DNA from: an uncultured Clostridia bacterium
Lineage (GTDB): Bacteria; Bacillota; Clostridia; Oscillospirales; Ruminococcaceae
DNA: 16,782 nt
Assembly: GCA_947176675.1 (NCBI GenBank)
Contig: CAMWRN010000020.1
Span: 1-16,782 of the forward strand
Direction: 5' to 3'
The position numbers and the translations under genes are program-made. The stretch's first letter is position 1, and each line of letters begins with the position of its first letter. The notes under the pieces were generated by a model. That model was not told the origin of the DNA. It was given only the letters and a program-made list of their open reading frames with translations, and searched no databases. This document shows positions 6,331-15,600 of this stretch, one piece after another.

Positions 6331-6370
6331 AAAATACGGGATACCGCGTTTTGACGGTACCCCGTATTTT
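6331..6370. terminator. Bidirectional terminator between the membrane-protein operon and the Ca2+ ATPase
   Basis: AAAATACGGG (6331-6340) pairs perfectly with CCCGTATTTT (6361-6370). Five further inner pairs (TACCG with CGGTA) follow after one mismatch. A-run and T-run edges serve both convergent genes; the ATPase stop codon abuts it at 6371-6373. Confidence 0.9.
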
Positions 6371-9064
6371 CTATTTAAGTATGCATTGAAGCAGCGGCGC
6401 GAATACCGCGAAGCCCAGTCCTATAAGGAGCTGCTTTCCCGTCAGCGGAACGGTGCAGAATATCACCTGGAGCCACGGCAGATACAGAGCTGCAAATATC
6501 ACCGCCACCGATACCATTACCGCAAGGATAAGCTTTTTATTGTTTCCGTAGGGGACGGTAAAAATATTTTTCCGTTCCGATTTGCACTCGAACACATGGA
6601 ACAGCTGGGACATCACCAGTGTGAACAAAGCCGCCGTCCGTGCCGCGGGAACACTTCCCGTCAGAACATTTATTGCTGTAAAGCTTCCCAGTGTGCAGAG
6701 TCCGATAAGCACTCCGCGGAAAATTATCTTCTGCATCAGACCGTCCGAGAAAAAGCTTTCGTCCGAGCTGCGGGGAGGCTTTTTCATATTCTCCTTTTCG
6801 GGAGGTTCAACGCCCAAGGCAATGGCGGGAAGTCCGTCCGTGACAAGATTTACCAGCAATATCTGGGTGGGCAGCAGCACCATTGGCATACCCATTATAA
6901 TTCCCAGAAACATTGTCAGCACCTCGCCGATATTGCAGCTGAGAAGATAGCGGACAAATTTTCTTATGTTGGCATAAACTCCCCGCCCCTGCTCCACTGC
7001 GCCCACAAGAGTGGCGAAGTTGTCGTCCAGAAGAACAACATCGGCGGCTTGCTTTGTAACGTCCGTTCCCGTTATGCCCATTGAAACTCCGATAGAAGCC
7101 TCCTTTACCGCGGGAGCGTCGTTTACGCCGTCGCCCGTCATGGTGACTATGTCTCCCCGTTTCTTGAACGCGCGGACTATCCTGAGCTTGTCGGCAGGAT
7201 TTACACGTGCGAAAACCGCTGTCCTGCCGATAACATCGTCAAGCTCCATATCGGACATTTTCGCAAGCTCCGCACCCGTGAAAACAAGGTCGCCCTCGTG
7301 CATTATTCCCGCCTGTTTTGCAACGGCGGCGGCGGTGTTCTTGTGGTCGCCCGTTATCATTACAGTCCTGATGTGCGCATTTCTGCAAAGCTTTACAGCC
7401 TGTTTCGCTTCGGGGCGCGGCGGGTCAAGCATACCCTCCAGACCAAGGAATATCATTCCCCCGTCCGCAGCGGACGAGTTGTCGGTATCCGAGCCGTTCA
7501 GGTCTTTTTTGCATAGAGCAAGCACCCGCAGAGCCTTTTCGGTCATGCGGTCGTTTGCGGCAAGTATCTCACGCCGTCTCGAAGCCGTAAGCGGAACAGC
7601 TCCGCTGTCGGTGAGGACGAATCCGCACTTGTCAAGGATAACGTCCACAGAGCCTTTTGTGTAAGCTGTCCTGCCGCCTGCCTCGCGGTATATGACCGTC
7701 ATGCATCGGCTTTCGCTGTCAAATGGTATTTCGTCCAGTTTTTTTCTGTCGGACAGCTTTTCGGCAGTGATATCTCCCTTAGCCGCAGCAATAAGCAGCG
7801 CGGCTTCGGTGGGATCGCCGGTCACCGTCCACTCGCCGCCTGCGGTTAGCCTGCCCCGCTCTCTCGCGGAAATATTCTTTTTTGTGCTTATCGCCGCACT
7901 TGTGCAGAGCGTTCCGCATATCAGAGTCTCTTTTAGAACTGTGTCCGCGGCAGGATTGACGTGGTTTCCGCCGCAGGTTATCTCTCCAGCGATCTTGTAG
8001 CCGCTTCCCGAAAAGTCGTACTCCCTGCCGTTATTCGCAGTATTTCCCGAACAGTAAGCTTTTGTGACGGTCATTTTATTTTCGGTAACAGTGCCTGTCT
8101 TATCGGTGCAGATGACCGAAGCGCAGCCCAGCGTTTCAACGGAATGAAGCTTGTGGACAAGAGCGTTTTTCTTTAACATTCTGCTGACTGCAAGGGCGAG
8201 AGCGATGGTAACTGTAGCGGGAAGACCCTCGGGAATAGCCGCAATGGCAATGGTGATTCCTGTCATGAGCATATCGAAAGCAGGCTCGCCGCGGAGTATT
8301 CCCGCTCCCGCAACGATAACGCAAACAACGAGACATATTACTGCAATGACCTTTCCCAGTTCGGCAAGACGTTTCTGAAGCGGAGTAAGCTCGTCTTCTA
8401 TCTCAGTGAGCATTCCGGAGATCTTTCCCATTTGAGCGTTTATGCCCGTGGCGATGACGCGCGCTTCCGCCGCACCTTTTGTGACTACCGTTCCGCTGTA
8501 TACAATGTTTGATTTACCTATGGAATTGTCCTCATCGGAGGCGCTGCCGACTTCTTTTGAAACACCGGCAGATTCACCGGTGAGAATACTTTCCTCCGCA
8601 AAAAGTCCCTTGGCTTCAAGCAGTACCGCGTCGGCGGGAACTTTGTCTCCCGCTTCGAGTCTGATAATATCTCCGGGAACAAGCTCCGCAGCGGGAACGG
8701 AGGTGAGAACGCCGTCCCGATAGCATTTAGCCGATGGGGCGGTCATGCTTTTCAGGGCGATAAGTGTCTTTTCGGTCTTGTACTCCTGAATGAATCCTAA
8801 GACCGCGTTGAGCAATACTATTATAATAATTGTTACCGCATCATAGACCTCACCCAGAAAGAAAGAAACCACAGTTGCCGCAAGGAGTATCATTATCATT
8901 ACATCGCGGAACTGTCCCAGAAAAATTTTCAGGGGACGGGTTTTTTTCTCCTTTGCGAGAGTATTTTCGCCGTACTTTTTAAGGCGTTCACCGGCTTCGG
9001 AAGAAGACAATCCCTTTTCGGGGGAGGAGTATGGCTTATCAAGCTTATCGAGAATTTCAAGCAT
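6371..9064 (-). CDS. P2-type (Ca2+-transporting) cation ATPase
   Basis: This 897-aa membrane pump probably exports Ca2+ using ATP. All P-type signatures are present: TGES (162-165), the phosphorylated DKTGT (D321), TGD (571-573) and GDGVNDA (644-650). Ion-site motifs of the P2A group are PEGLP in M4 (278-282), NIGEV in M5 (N711, E714) and NLVTDGLPA in M6 (N739, T742, D743). These correspond to the SERCA Ca2+ ligands. In M8 a Gln (SQLFHVFE, Q820) sits where SERCA has its site-I Glu, which hints at one ion per cycle; this alignment is by eye. The N-terminal cation-ATPase domain and about ten helices are complete, and the length fits the bacterial family. The start ATG has the SD GAGGT (9071-9075) six bases upstream. 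It is transcribed alone, divergent from valS. Mn2+ transport cannot be excluded. Confidence 0.95.
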   Translation of the reverse strand: MLEILDKLDKPYSSPEKGLSSSEAGERLKKYGENTLAKEKKTRPLKIFLGQFRDVMIMILLAATVVSFFLGEVYDAVTIIIIVLLNAVLGFIQEYKTEKTLIALKSMTAPSAKCYRDGVLTSVPAAELVPGDIIRLEAGDKVPADAVLLEAKGLFAEESILTGESAGVSKEVGSASDEDNSIGKSNIVYSGTVVTKGAAEARVIATGINAQMGKISGMLTEIEDELTPLQKRLAELGKVIAVICLVVCVIVAGAGILRGEPAFDMLMTGITIAIAAIPEGLPATVTIALALAVSRMLKKNALVHKLHSVETLGCASVICTDKTGTVTENKMTVTKAYCSGNTANNGREYDFSGSGYKIAGEITCGGNHVNPAADTVLKETLICGTLCTSAAISTKKNISARERGRLTAGGEWTVTGDPTEAALLIAAAKGDITAEKLSDRKKLDEIPFDSESRCMTVIYREAGGRTAYTKGSVDVILDKCGFVLTDSGAVPLTASRRREILAANDRMTEKALRVLALCKKDLNGSDTDNSSAADGGMIFLGLEGMLDPPRPEAKQAVKLCRNAHIRTVMITGDHKNTAAAVAKQAGIMHEGDLVFTGAELAKMSDMELDDVIGRTAVFARVNPADKLRIVRAFKKRGDIVTMTGDGVNDAPAVKEASIGVSMGITGTDVTKQAADVVLLDDNFATLVGAVEQGRGVYANIRKFVRYLLSCNIGEVLTMFLGIIMGMPMVLLPTQILLVNLVTDGLPAIALGVEPPEKENMKKPPRSSDESFFSDGLMQKIIFRGVLIGLCTLGSFTAINVLTGSVPAARTAALFTLVMSQLFHVFECKSERKNIFTVPYGNNKKLILAVMVSVAVIFAALYLPWLQVIFCTVPLTGKQLLIGLGFAVFAPLLQCILK

Positions 9065-9106
9065 AAGAATACCTCGTTTACAAAGAAAATATCGGGAGCG
9101 TTATCT

Positions 9107-9130
9107 TGTCCGTTAAATAATATTCGGACA
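9107..9130. promoter_or_regulatory. Operator-like inverted repeat over the presumed ATPase -10
   Basis: TGTCCG (9107-9112) and CGGACA (9125-9130) flank a 12-bp AT-rich spacer. That spacer contains a minus-strand -10 TATTAT (9117-9122), with a weak -35 TTCTAT (9140-9145) 17 bp upstream. A dimeric repressor binding here would block ATPase transcription. Confidence 0.45.
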
Positions 9131-9203
9131 GGCGGAAAAATAGAACGCGGGATTTTTGCGGAAGTGAATTTTAATGTAACACATCATATGACAGGACACT
9201 TAT

Positions 9204-9285
9204 GGAAAAGTTTCGTCCGCCTTTTCAAAGTGAAAAGTGCATATCGTTCAAAACGATGAAGAGGGTAAGAAATGCTGTAGCATTT
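9204..9285. other. Cluster of small hairpins in the ATPase-valS intergenic region
   Basis: Three perfect hairpins occur in a row: CTTTTCA/TGAAAAG (9221-9237), ATCGTT/AACGAT (9243-9257) and AAATGC/GCATTT (9270-9285). CTTTTC (9221-9226) can alternatively pair with GAAAAG at 9205-9210, so two structures compete. No ORF or clear promoter covers it. The valS start site predicted near 9390 lies downstream, so this is not part of the valS leader. A small RNA is possible. The rest of the 9065-9421 gap holds only the promoters listed. Confidence 0.35.
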
Positions 9286-9354
9286 ATCACCTATAGTGCA
9301 TTAAATCAAAGATTAACGTTTCCAATTGATTTCCGTATTTTTTCTTGAAATATG

Positions 9355-9383
9355 TTGATTATTCCTTAAAAACATGGTATAAT
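9355..9383 (+). promoter_or_regulatory. Promoter of valS
   Basis: -35 TTGATT (9355-9360), a 17-bp spacer and a perfect -10 TATAAT (9378-9383). The predicted leader is only about 30 nt, too short to hold the T-box riboswitch common upstream of firmicute aminoacyl-tRNA synthetase genes. Confidence 0.85.
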
Positions 9384-9421
9384 TATCTGTATATTTATTT
9401 TGTTTGAAAGGACTGTCTGAA

Positions 9422-12040
9422 ATGAAAAAGGAACTGCCGAAGCTTTATGAGCCAAAGGAAGTTGAGGATAAAATATACAAATTCTGGATGGACAACGAAT
9501 GCTTCAAGGCGGCGCGCGATCCCGCGAAAAAGCCGTATACTATCGTTATCCCCCCTCCGAATATCACGGGACAACTCCATATGGGTCACGCCCTTGACGA
9601 GACCTTGCAGGATATTCTTATCCGTTGGAAAAGAATGTGCGGATACTCCGCACTGTGGCTGCCCGGTACTGACCATGCTGCTCTTGCTACTGAAGTAAAA
9701 ATTGTTGACGCAATGGCTAATGAGGGACTTACCAAGGAATCCCTCGGACGTGAAAAATTTATGGAGCGCGCTTGGGCTTGGAAAGAGCAGTACGGCGGCA
9801 GAATCGTTGAACAGCTTAAAAAGCTTGGTTCGTCCTGCGACTGGTCAAGAGAACGTTTTACTATGGACGAAGGCTGCTCCAAAGCTGTCAAAGACGTGTT
9901 TATAAAGTATTACGAAAAGGGACTTATCTACCGCGGCGAGAGAATGATAAACTGGTGTCCGCACTGCGAGACAGCTTTGTCCGACGCGGAGGTTATTTTC
10001 GAGGAACAGTCTGGGCATTTCTGGCATATCCGCTATCCTTTCAAGGACGGAAGCGGCTATGTTGAGCTTGCAACAACACGTCCCGAGACCCTGCTTGGCG
10101 ATACTGCCGTTGCAGTAAATCCCAATGACGACCGCTACAAAAATATTATCGGCAAAACCCTTGTTCTGCCTTTGGTTGGACGTGAAATTCCCGTTGTTGC
10201 GGACGATTACGTTGAAATGGATTTTGGTACAGGCGTTGTAAAGATAACTCCCGCACACGACCCCAACGACTTTGAGGTGGGTAAACGTCATAATTTGGAA
10301 GTAATCAGCGTTATGACAGACGACGCGAAAATTATCGCCGATTACCCCAAATATGCGGGCATGGACAGATACGAGGCAAGAAAGGCTATTGTTGCCGACC
10401 TTGAAAAAGAGGGCTTCTTAATCAATGTTGAGGAGCACGTTCACAACGTTGGAACCTGTCAGAGATGTCACACCACTGTTGAGCCTAAGGTCTCCACACA
10501 GTGGTTCGTTAAAATGCAAGAGCTTGCAAAGCCTGCTATTGACGCAGTTAAAAACGGCGAGACAAAATTCGTCCCCGAAAGATTCGATAAGATTTATTTC
10601 AACTGGTTGGAAAATATCCGCGACTGGTGCATTTCCCGCCAGATATGGTGGGGACACCGCATACCCGCGTTCTACTGCGACGAGTGCGGCGAAATGATCG
10701 TTACAAAGGAAAATTCCGTTAAGTGTTCCAAATGCGGAAAGGAAATGCGTCAAGATCCCGATACCTTAGATACATGGTTCAGCTCTGCGCTGTGGCCGTT
10801 CTCAACGCTTGGCTGGCCCGAGGAAACGGAGGACTTAAAGTATTTTTACCCCACAAGCACACTTGTTACCGGCTATGACATCATCTTTTTCTGGGTAATC
10901 AGAATGATGTTCAGCGGCATTGAAAATACAGGCAAACCGCCTTTTGACACCGTTCTTATCCACGGCTTGGTACGTGACTCGCAGGGACGGAAGATGTCCA
11001 AATCTCTCGGCAACGGTATAGACCCGCTGGAGGAGATCGATAAATACGGCGCAGATGCTCTCCGCTTTATGCTTGCAACGGGCAATTCCCCCGGAAACGA
11101 TATGCGCTATATAGAAGAAAAAGTAAAGGCTTCACGTAACTTTGCAAACAAGCTTTGGAACGCTTCCCGCTTTATAATGATGAACCTCCCCGACGATTTC
11201 AAGCTGAACGGTTTGCCGTCCAACCTTAACATTGAGGACAAGTGGATAATAAGCAAGTTCAATACTCTTGCAAAAGAGGTCAATGAAAACCTTGAAGCGT
11301 TTGAACTTGGCGTTGCTGTCGCTAAGTTGTACGACTTTATTTGGGACGTTTACTGCGACTGGTACATTGAGCTTACCAAACCTCGTATCTCGGCAGGTGG
11401 CGAAACTGCCGAGACTGCACAGGCTGTCCTTGTTTGGGTAATGCAGGGTATGCTGAAGCTGCTTCACCCGTTCATGCCGTTTGTTACGGAGGAAATCTGG
11501 TCGGCTGTTTCGGACAGCGAAGTACCGTGTATTCTGTCCGAGTTCCCGCAGTATGACGAAAAGCTGACCTTTGCCGACGAGGAAAAGCAGTTCGAGAAAA
11601 TCATCGCGGCAATTCGGGGCATAAGAAACCGCCGCGCAGAAATGAACGTACCGCCATCCAAAAAAGCGGCTCTTCACATAGAGACTGCGGACGCTGATAT
11701 TTTTGAGCATGGCAAGCTTTTCTTTGAGAGACTGGCTTCGGCTTCATCGGTTGAAATTGCGGCAAAGATAGATATGCCTGACGCTGTAACTGTTGTTACG
11801 GACAGCGCAAGAATTTTCATTCCCATGGACGAGCTTGTTGACAAGGAAAAGGAGCTTTCACGTCTTAACAAGGAAAAGGCGGCGGTGCAAAAGGACATCG
11901 ACTTCTCCTCAAACAAGCTGAACAATCAAGGCTTTGTTGCAAAAGCTCCCGCCCAGCAGGTAGAGGCTGAAAAGGCTAAGCTTGCAAAGGCGCAGGAGAA
12001 AATGGCTAAGATCGAGCAGTCCATTGCGGCGCTCAGCTGA
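9422..12040 (+). CDS. valS: Valine-tRNA ligase
   Basis: This 872-aa cytoplasmic class Ia aminoacyl-tRNA synthetase charges tRNA-Val and edits mischarged threonine. The HIGH-type signature is HMGH (residues 53-56, in PPPNITGQLHMGHALDE), and KMSKS is at 524-528 (GRKMSKSLGNGIDP). The CP1 editing insert lies between them, and a Cys-rich patch follows (YCDECGE...CSKCGKEM). WFSSALWPFSTLGWP, the C-terminal anticodon-binding domain and the Val-specific coiled-coil arm (about 804-872, lysine- and alanine-rich) are all present, and the length is normal. I chose ATG 9422 because the SD AAAGGA (9408-9412) is nine bases upstream. An in-frame TTG at 9404 lies upstream of that SD and is unlikely. The gene is alone in its transcription unit, with its own promoter and terminator; folC, often next to valS in firmicutes, is absent. 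Confidence 0.98.
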   Translation: MKKELPKLYEPKEVEDKIYKFWMDNECFKAARDPAKKPYTIVIPPPNITGQLHMGHALDETLQDILIRWKRMCGYSALWLPGTDHAALATEVKIVDAMANEGLTKESLGREKFMERAWAWKEQYGGRIVEQLKKLGSSCDWSRERFTMDEGCSKAVKDVFIKYYEKGLIYRGERMINWCPHCETALSDAEVIFEEQSGHFWHIRYPFKDGSGYVELATTRPETLLGDTAVAVNPNDDRYKNIIGKTLVLPLVGREIPVVADDYVEMDFGTGVVKITPAHDPNDFEVGKRHNLEVISVMTDDAKIIADYPKYAGMDRYEARKAIVADLEKEGFLINVEEHVHNVGTCQRCHTTVEPKVSTQWFVKMQELAKPAIDAVKNGETKFVPERFDKIYFNWLENIRDWCISRQIWWGHRIPAFYCDECGEMIVTKENSVKCSKCGKEMRQDPDTLDTWFSSALWPFSTLGWPEETEDLKYFYPTSTLVTGYDIIFFWVIRMMFSGIENTGKPPFDTVLIHGLVRDSQGRKMSKSLGNGIDPLEEIDKYGADALRFMLATGNSPGNDMRYIEEKVKASRNFANKLWNASRFIMMNLPDDFKLNGLPSNLNIEDKWIISKFNTLAKEVNENLEAFELGVAVAKLYDFIWDVYCDWYIELTKPRISAGGETAETAQAVLVWVMQGMLKLLHPFMPFVTEEIWSAVSDSEVPCILSEFPQYDEKLTFADEEKQFEKIIAAIRGIRNRRAEMNVPPSKKAALHIETADADIFEHGKLFFERLASASSVEIAAKIDMPDAVTVVTDSARIFIPMDELVDKEKELSRLNKEKAAVQKDIDFSSNKLNNQGFVAKAPAQQVEAEKAKLAKAQEKMAKIEQSIAALS

Positions 12041-12070
12041 TGTTTCAATAAAATTGTTTCCTGATAAAAT

Positions 12071-12105
12071 ATAAATGCCGTAAGCACACAGCTTGCGGCA
12101 TTTAT
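12071..12105 (+). terminator. Intrinsic terminator of valS
   Basis: The 15-bp stem ATAAATGCCGTAAGC (12071-12085) pairs with GCTTGCGGCATTTAT (12091-12105), with one G-U pair and a 5-nt loop, followed by a T-rich stretch. It may also stop the convergent minus-strand transcript. Confidence 0.9.
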
Positions 12106-12123
12106 TATTTGCGTAAATTTATT

Positions 12124-12228
12124 TTACAGCTTAGATTTATTCCTTGTGTTTTTATACCAAACGTCTATCTCGGTTCTGTCGGGAAACTCAAACCTTTTTC
12201 CGAATATCAAAATTACTTTTGCTCTCAT
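12124..12228 (-). CDS. Possible 34-aa ORF downstream of the zinc-ribbon gene
   Basis: The product would start MRAKVILIFGKRFEFPDRTE and end in a basic tail (NTRNKSKL). The SD AAAAGGAAA is seven bases before the ATG, and the frame starts 19 bases after the stop of the preceding gene, so it would be translated from the same transcript. There are no helices or motifs that I recognise. The evidence is only the SD and position; it may be spurious. Confidence 0.3.
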   Translation of the reverse strand: MRAKVILIFGKRFEFPDRTEIDVWYKNTRNKSKL

Positions 12229-12247
12229 TACAATTTCCTTTTCGGAT

Positions 12248-12481
12248 TCAGACCCTCCACCTGTTTCCGCAGCTCTGACATATGGCTTCGGTGTGAGTTC
12301 TTGTTTTGGTTTTCATCCTGCTGTTTGTAACAGCAGGAATGATAAGTATAAGTCCGCAGGTGCATACGGCAAGCAGTATCCACATTGCCCAGCCTAAACA
12401 GCCGCGGTGTTTGGTTTTTGTTTCGGTTTCTGTGATTGCTTGAACGGTAACGTATTCCGAGCCGCATTTCGGGCATCTCAT
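12248..12481 (-). CDS. Small zinc-ribbon membrane protein
   Basis: This 77-aa protein has a CPKCGS knuckle at the N-terminus (Cys 3 and 6) and CQSCGNRW at the C-terminus, which together can form one four-Cys zinc ribbon. A single hydrophobic hairpin/helix lies between them (about residues 28-53, WAMWILLAVCTCGLILIIPA). Polar TETETKTKH and TKTRTHTEA arms flank the membrane segment. This layout is seen in uncharacterised small firmicute proteins; the function is unknown. The start ATG has the SD AAGGGGGAG about five bases upstream. A good promoter lies about 70 bases further up, and the neighbouring large gene is separated by a terminator, so it is its own unit. Both Cys pairs must face the same side if they share one zinc, which implies a re-entrant or two-pass hydrophobic segment (inference). 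Confidence 0.88.
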   Translation of the reverse strand: MRCPKCGSEYVTVQAITETETKTKHRGCLGWAMWILLAVCTCGLILIIPAVTNSRMKTKTRTHTEAICQSCGNRWRV

Positions 12482-12546
12482 AAAAGCTCCCCCTTCTCAA
12501 ATTTCAAATATCATGACCGACAGATTTAAAACTGCCTTTGATATAT

Positions 12547-12575
12547 ATTATACATCATATAATATACAATTGCAA
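12547..12575 (-). promoter_or_regulatory. Promoter of the small zinc-ribbon gene
   Basis: On the minus strand, -35 TTGCAA (12570-12575), a 17-bp spacer and a perfect -10 TATAAT (12547-12552). The leader to the start codon is about 60 nt. Confidence 0.8.
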
Positions 12576-12608
12576 TACCTATTTGTAAATTTTTAAATTT
12601 ATAAATAA

Positions 12609-12649
12609 TTCGGGAAGTCCCGTCCTGCCGTGGCAGGGGACTTCCCGAA
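12609..12649 (-). terminator. Long intrinsic terminator of the giant repeat-protein gene
   Basis: A perfect 13-bp stem TTCGGGAAGTCCC (12609-12621) with GGGACTTCCCGAA (12637-12649) encloses a second small stem (CCTGCC with GGCAGG). On the minus strand it begins five bases after the stop at 12654 and is followed by AT-rich sequence. It insulates the zinc-ribbon gene downstream. Confidence 0.88.
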
Positions 12650-12653
12650 AGCT

Positions 12654-15600
12654 TTATATAAGCTTATTTCCGCATTCTGCGCAGAATTTTGCTGTAGGAC
12701 TTGTTATTCTCGCTCCGCATTGATCGCAGAATTTGATTTTTATTTCAGCGGGTGCAGCAGGTTCTGCTTCGGTCGTTTTCTCCTCTTCTTCAAAAACAGG
12801 CTCGGCGATATCATCAGGTGTAACAGGCGTATTAGGTTCTGCCTGACGGTACTCGGCCTCGTAATCGGCATGATCATTATGACCGGACTGTGTTTCTTCT
12901 GTTTCGGAAACTACAGTTACCACAGGTTTGTCAACAGCAGGTGCAGTCGCCGGTGCGGACATAGCCGCCGCTTGGATCGCTTTTTCCTGAACAGCGTTTT
13001 CAAGAAGCTCTTTCATATGCTCAGCCGAACGTCTGTCGTGAATGAAGCTTACCAGCGCGGTAAGAGTTTTTGCAACGTTTTCGATAACGTCCTTTTTGAG
13101 AGCATTGGGCAGTTCACTGGAATCGCCGTTTTTCTCCACCGCCGTAAGTACGGAATTCATCAGAGTTTTCTTTGCCTGGAAGGACGCGATGTCATCTACC
13201 TTAATACGCTTCATAACGCCCCTGTTGAAGATGTACAGATATTCAGTGGTCATCGTGAAGCTGTCGCCTCCGTTGCCCTCGTGAATGAGAATAGGCAGCT
13301 CGTATCTTCCTACAGAAACATAGGTATTACAAGCGTTTTCGTACTTAGTCAGGAACAGTCCCGTCATTCCGGGAACAGCCAGATGTACCGCATTTATACC
13401 GTATTCCGCCATATCTCCGGTAAGGTGGCTGATGTACTCTCTCTGCTCGTGCTCTTTCAGGGAAGCGATATGCGCATCGAGAGCATCGATGTACTTGCTC
13501 TTTGCGGTTTCGTCCAACGGCATTGTATTGATTCGCCTGATAAGCTCGCCCGACTTTTTGGCGGAAAGTTCGCTGATATTTCCGCAAAGCTCACGTATTT
13601 CACGGTCTGCAATATCTGCTATAGCAGACTCAGCGATCCTGTTGTATTTTTCCTTGAGGTAATCAGGACCTGCATACTCTCCGATCTTTATCTGTGCTTG
13701 AATAAGCTGTTCCTTGTTCATGGATTCAATATCCGTGATGTAGGAATCCAGCGCTGCGGTATGGAGAGCAGTTATTCTATCGTCAATGCGCGCTGCATAT
13801 GGAGCGATCTTTTCCGGGTCGAAGCCCTCCTCGGAAAGGCGCGCTCTTACGCTTTCCGCCTGCTCAAAGCTGTAAGACTCTATATCTCCGCAGATCTCCT
13901 CGATAGCCTGATCTTCAAGGATATTTTCTCTTTCATCGGCAGCGGAAATGCTTTCCTCGTAAAGCGTCTCACCGATCTCATAGCGTTTTTCCTCAGCGGT
14001 TTTTCTGAACGCCTCCACCTCTTCGGAGTTCATGGAAGCAACATCTGAAATTATCTTTCTGTACGCTTCAAGCTTGATAGCGTCTATCCTGTTGTTGATA
14101 GCTGTAATATATTCGTCGCAAATATCATTGTACCGTTCATCGTCAAGAATACGGGTCTTGAGCTTTTCAAGGACTTCGATATCCGCGTCGTCGATGCCCG
14201 CGCAGAGTCTGTCAAGTTCGAGAACAAGAAGCTCCTGCTCTCTTTCGGTAATCTTTCTGTAGTAAACGTCGGTAAATTCCTTGTCGTACTTTTCGTCCGC
14301 AAGCTTTTCTTTAAGCTCGTCAAGCTCAGTCTGCTCCATGGAGAATATGTATTTGCAAAGCTCTGCAAGCTCGGAGTTTTTCAGCTCGCAGTCACGCTGT
14401 GTGATCTTGTCAAGATACTTTGAAACAAGCTGTTCGTCGAATTCTTTTTCTGTTCCTGTAATTTTGCCGCGGAGTATGACAAGGTCGTCCTGAGACATAT
14501 TGTCTATGTCCGCGCACATTTCGATAAGCTCCTCGTCCAGAAGCTCCTGACGGCGTTTTTCCACTAAAAGGACATAAGGAGCGAGTATATCGTCACTGAA
14601 AAGCTTGCTTTCAATTGCGGAGCTCATCTTTTCAAGCTGCTCGGCAGTGGCAAAATCAACGCCTTCAAAAGTTCTTGCCGCTTCGTTTATCTCGTAATTG
14701 TTAAGAGCCTCCGTAACCTTTTTAACAAGCGGGAGCGTAAGTCTCTTTGGGAAATCACTGTCTTTCAGAGTAGTTATAAGTCCCGACAGCTTTTCCTTGC
14801 TGAAGGATTCAAAACCGTCAACAAGGCCGTACAGCTTGGTTCTGATATTTTTCTCCTTGATCTCTTCCACCTTGTTTTTGTAGTATGCGGAGATCGTGCT
14901 GTCGTATCTGTCGGAATCCAGTTTTGCGGCAACGCCGTCAAGCTGCTCATCGCTCATATTCTCGGAGCTTTCCAGCATTCTTTCGATCTCGGTGGTCTGC
15001 GCCGCGGAAAAGGCGTCCTTGATCTTTGCTGCAAAAGGTTTAAGCACCGCTTCGGGGTAATCTTCACCGATTATCTTCTTTTTGAATTCAATGATCTCGT
15101 CAAGGCTCATGATCGGCAGCTTGAGGCACTTTTGCTCCAGAACCGCGGACTGAACATTGTTCATGGCCAGCTTGACCTTGAGCTTGTATTTTGATTTTGT
15201 GGAGTCGTCAAGAGTGGTGTTCTCGATATGCTCGTCAAGAGCATTAAGCTCCGATTCGTTCAGTGCGGAAAGATTTTCGCACAGATCCTGAACGTAAGCT
15301 TCGTTTTTCACTGCAAGCTGCATTTCTTCGGGAGTATCGAACAGAGTGCCGTTGAATGTCCTGCGCTCCTTGTCGAGTATCTCCATACGCTGTTCAAGTT
15401 CGTCTATGCACTCGCGGTTGGAAAGTCCGTACTTGTCGATAACTTTTCCCACCTGCTCTTTGAGTATGCGGGATTCCTCGTATCCTGCGCAGAAGCGTCC
15501 CTGCTCATCAAAGTTTTCGTCAAGCAGATACGCGCCGAGAACAACATTTTCCATCTCGTCCTCCGACAGCGGAGCGACTTTCCAGAACTCTGCGATGGCA

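Noticed and set aside
6386..7664. Long plus-strand frames opposite the Ca2+ ATPase
   Set aside because: The opposite frame contains every P-type ATPase motif; the plus-strand frames have no SD, motif or promoter.
9065..9421. T-box riboswitch upstream of valS
   Set aside because: The valS promoter lies about 40 bases from the start codon and I see no specifier stem or T-box core sequence between them.
9404..9421. TTG start adding six residues to ValRS
   Set aside because: The SD lies downstream of the TTG, at the correct distance for the ATG at 9422.
12630..14048. 472-codon open frame on the plus strand
   Set aside because: It lies entirely antisense to the giant repeat-protein gene, shows no domain, and its composition (many Cys, Phe, Ser and Arg) is typical of a shadow frame opposite a Glu/Lys-rich coding sequence.
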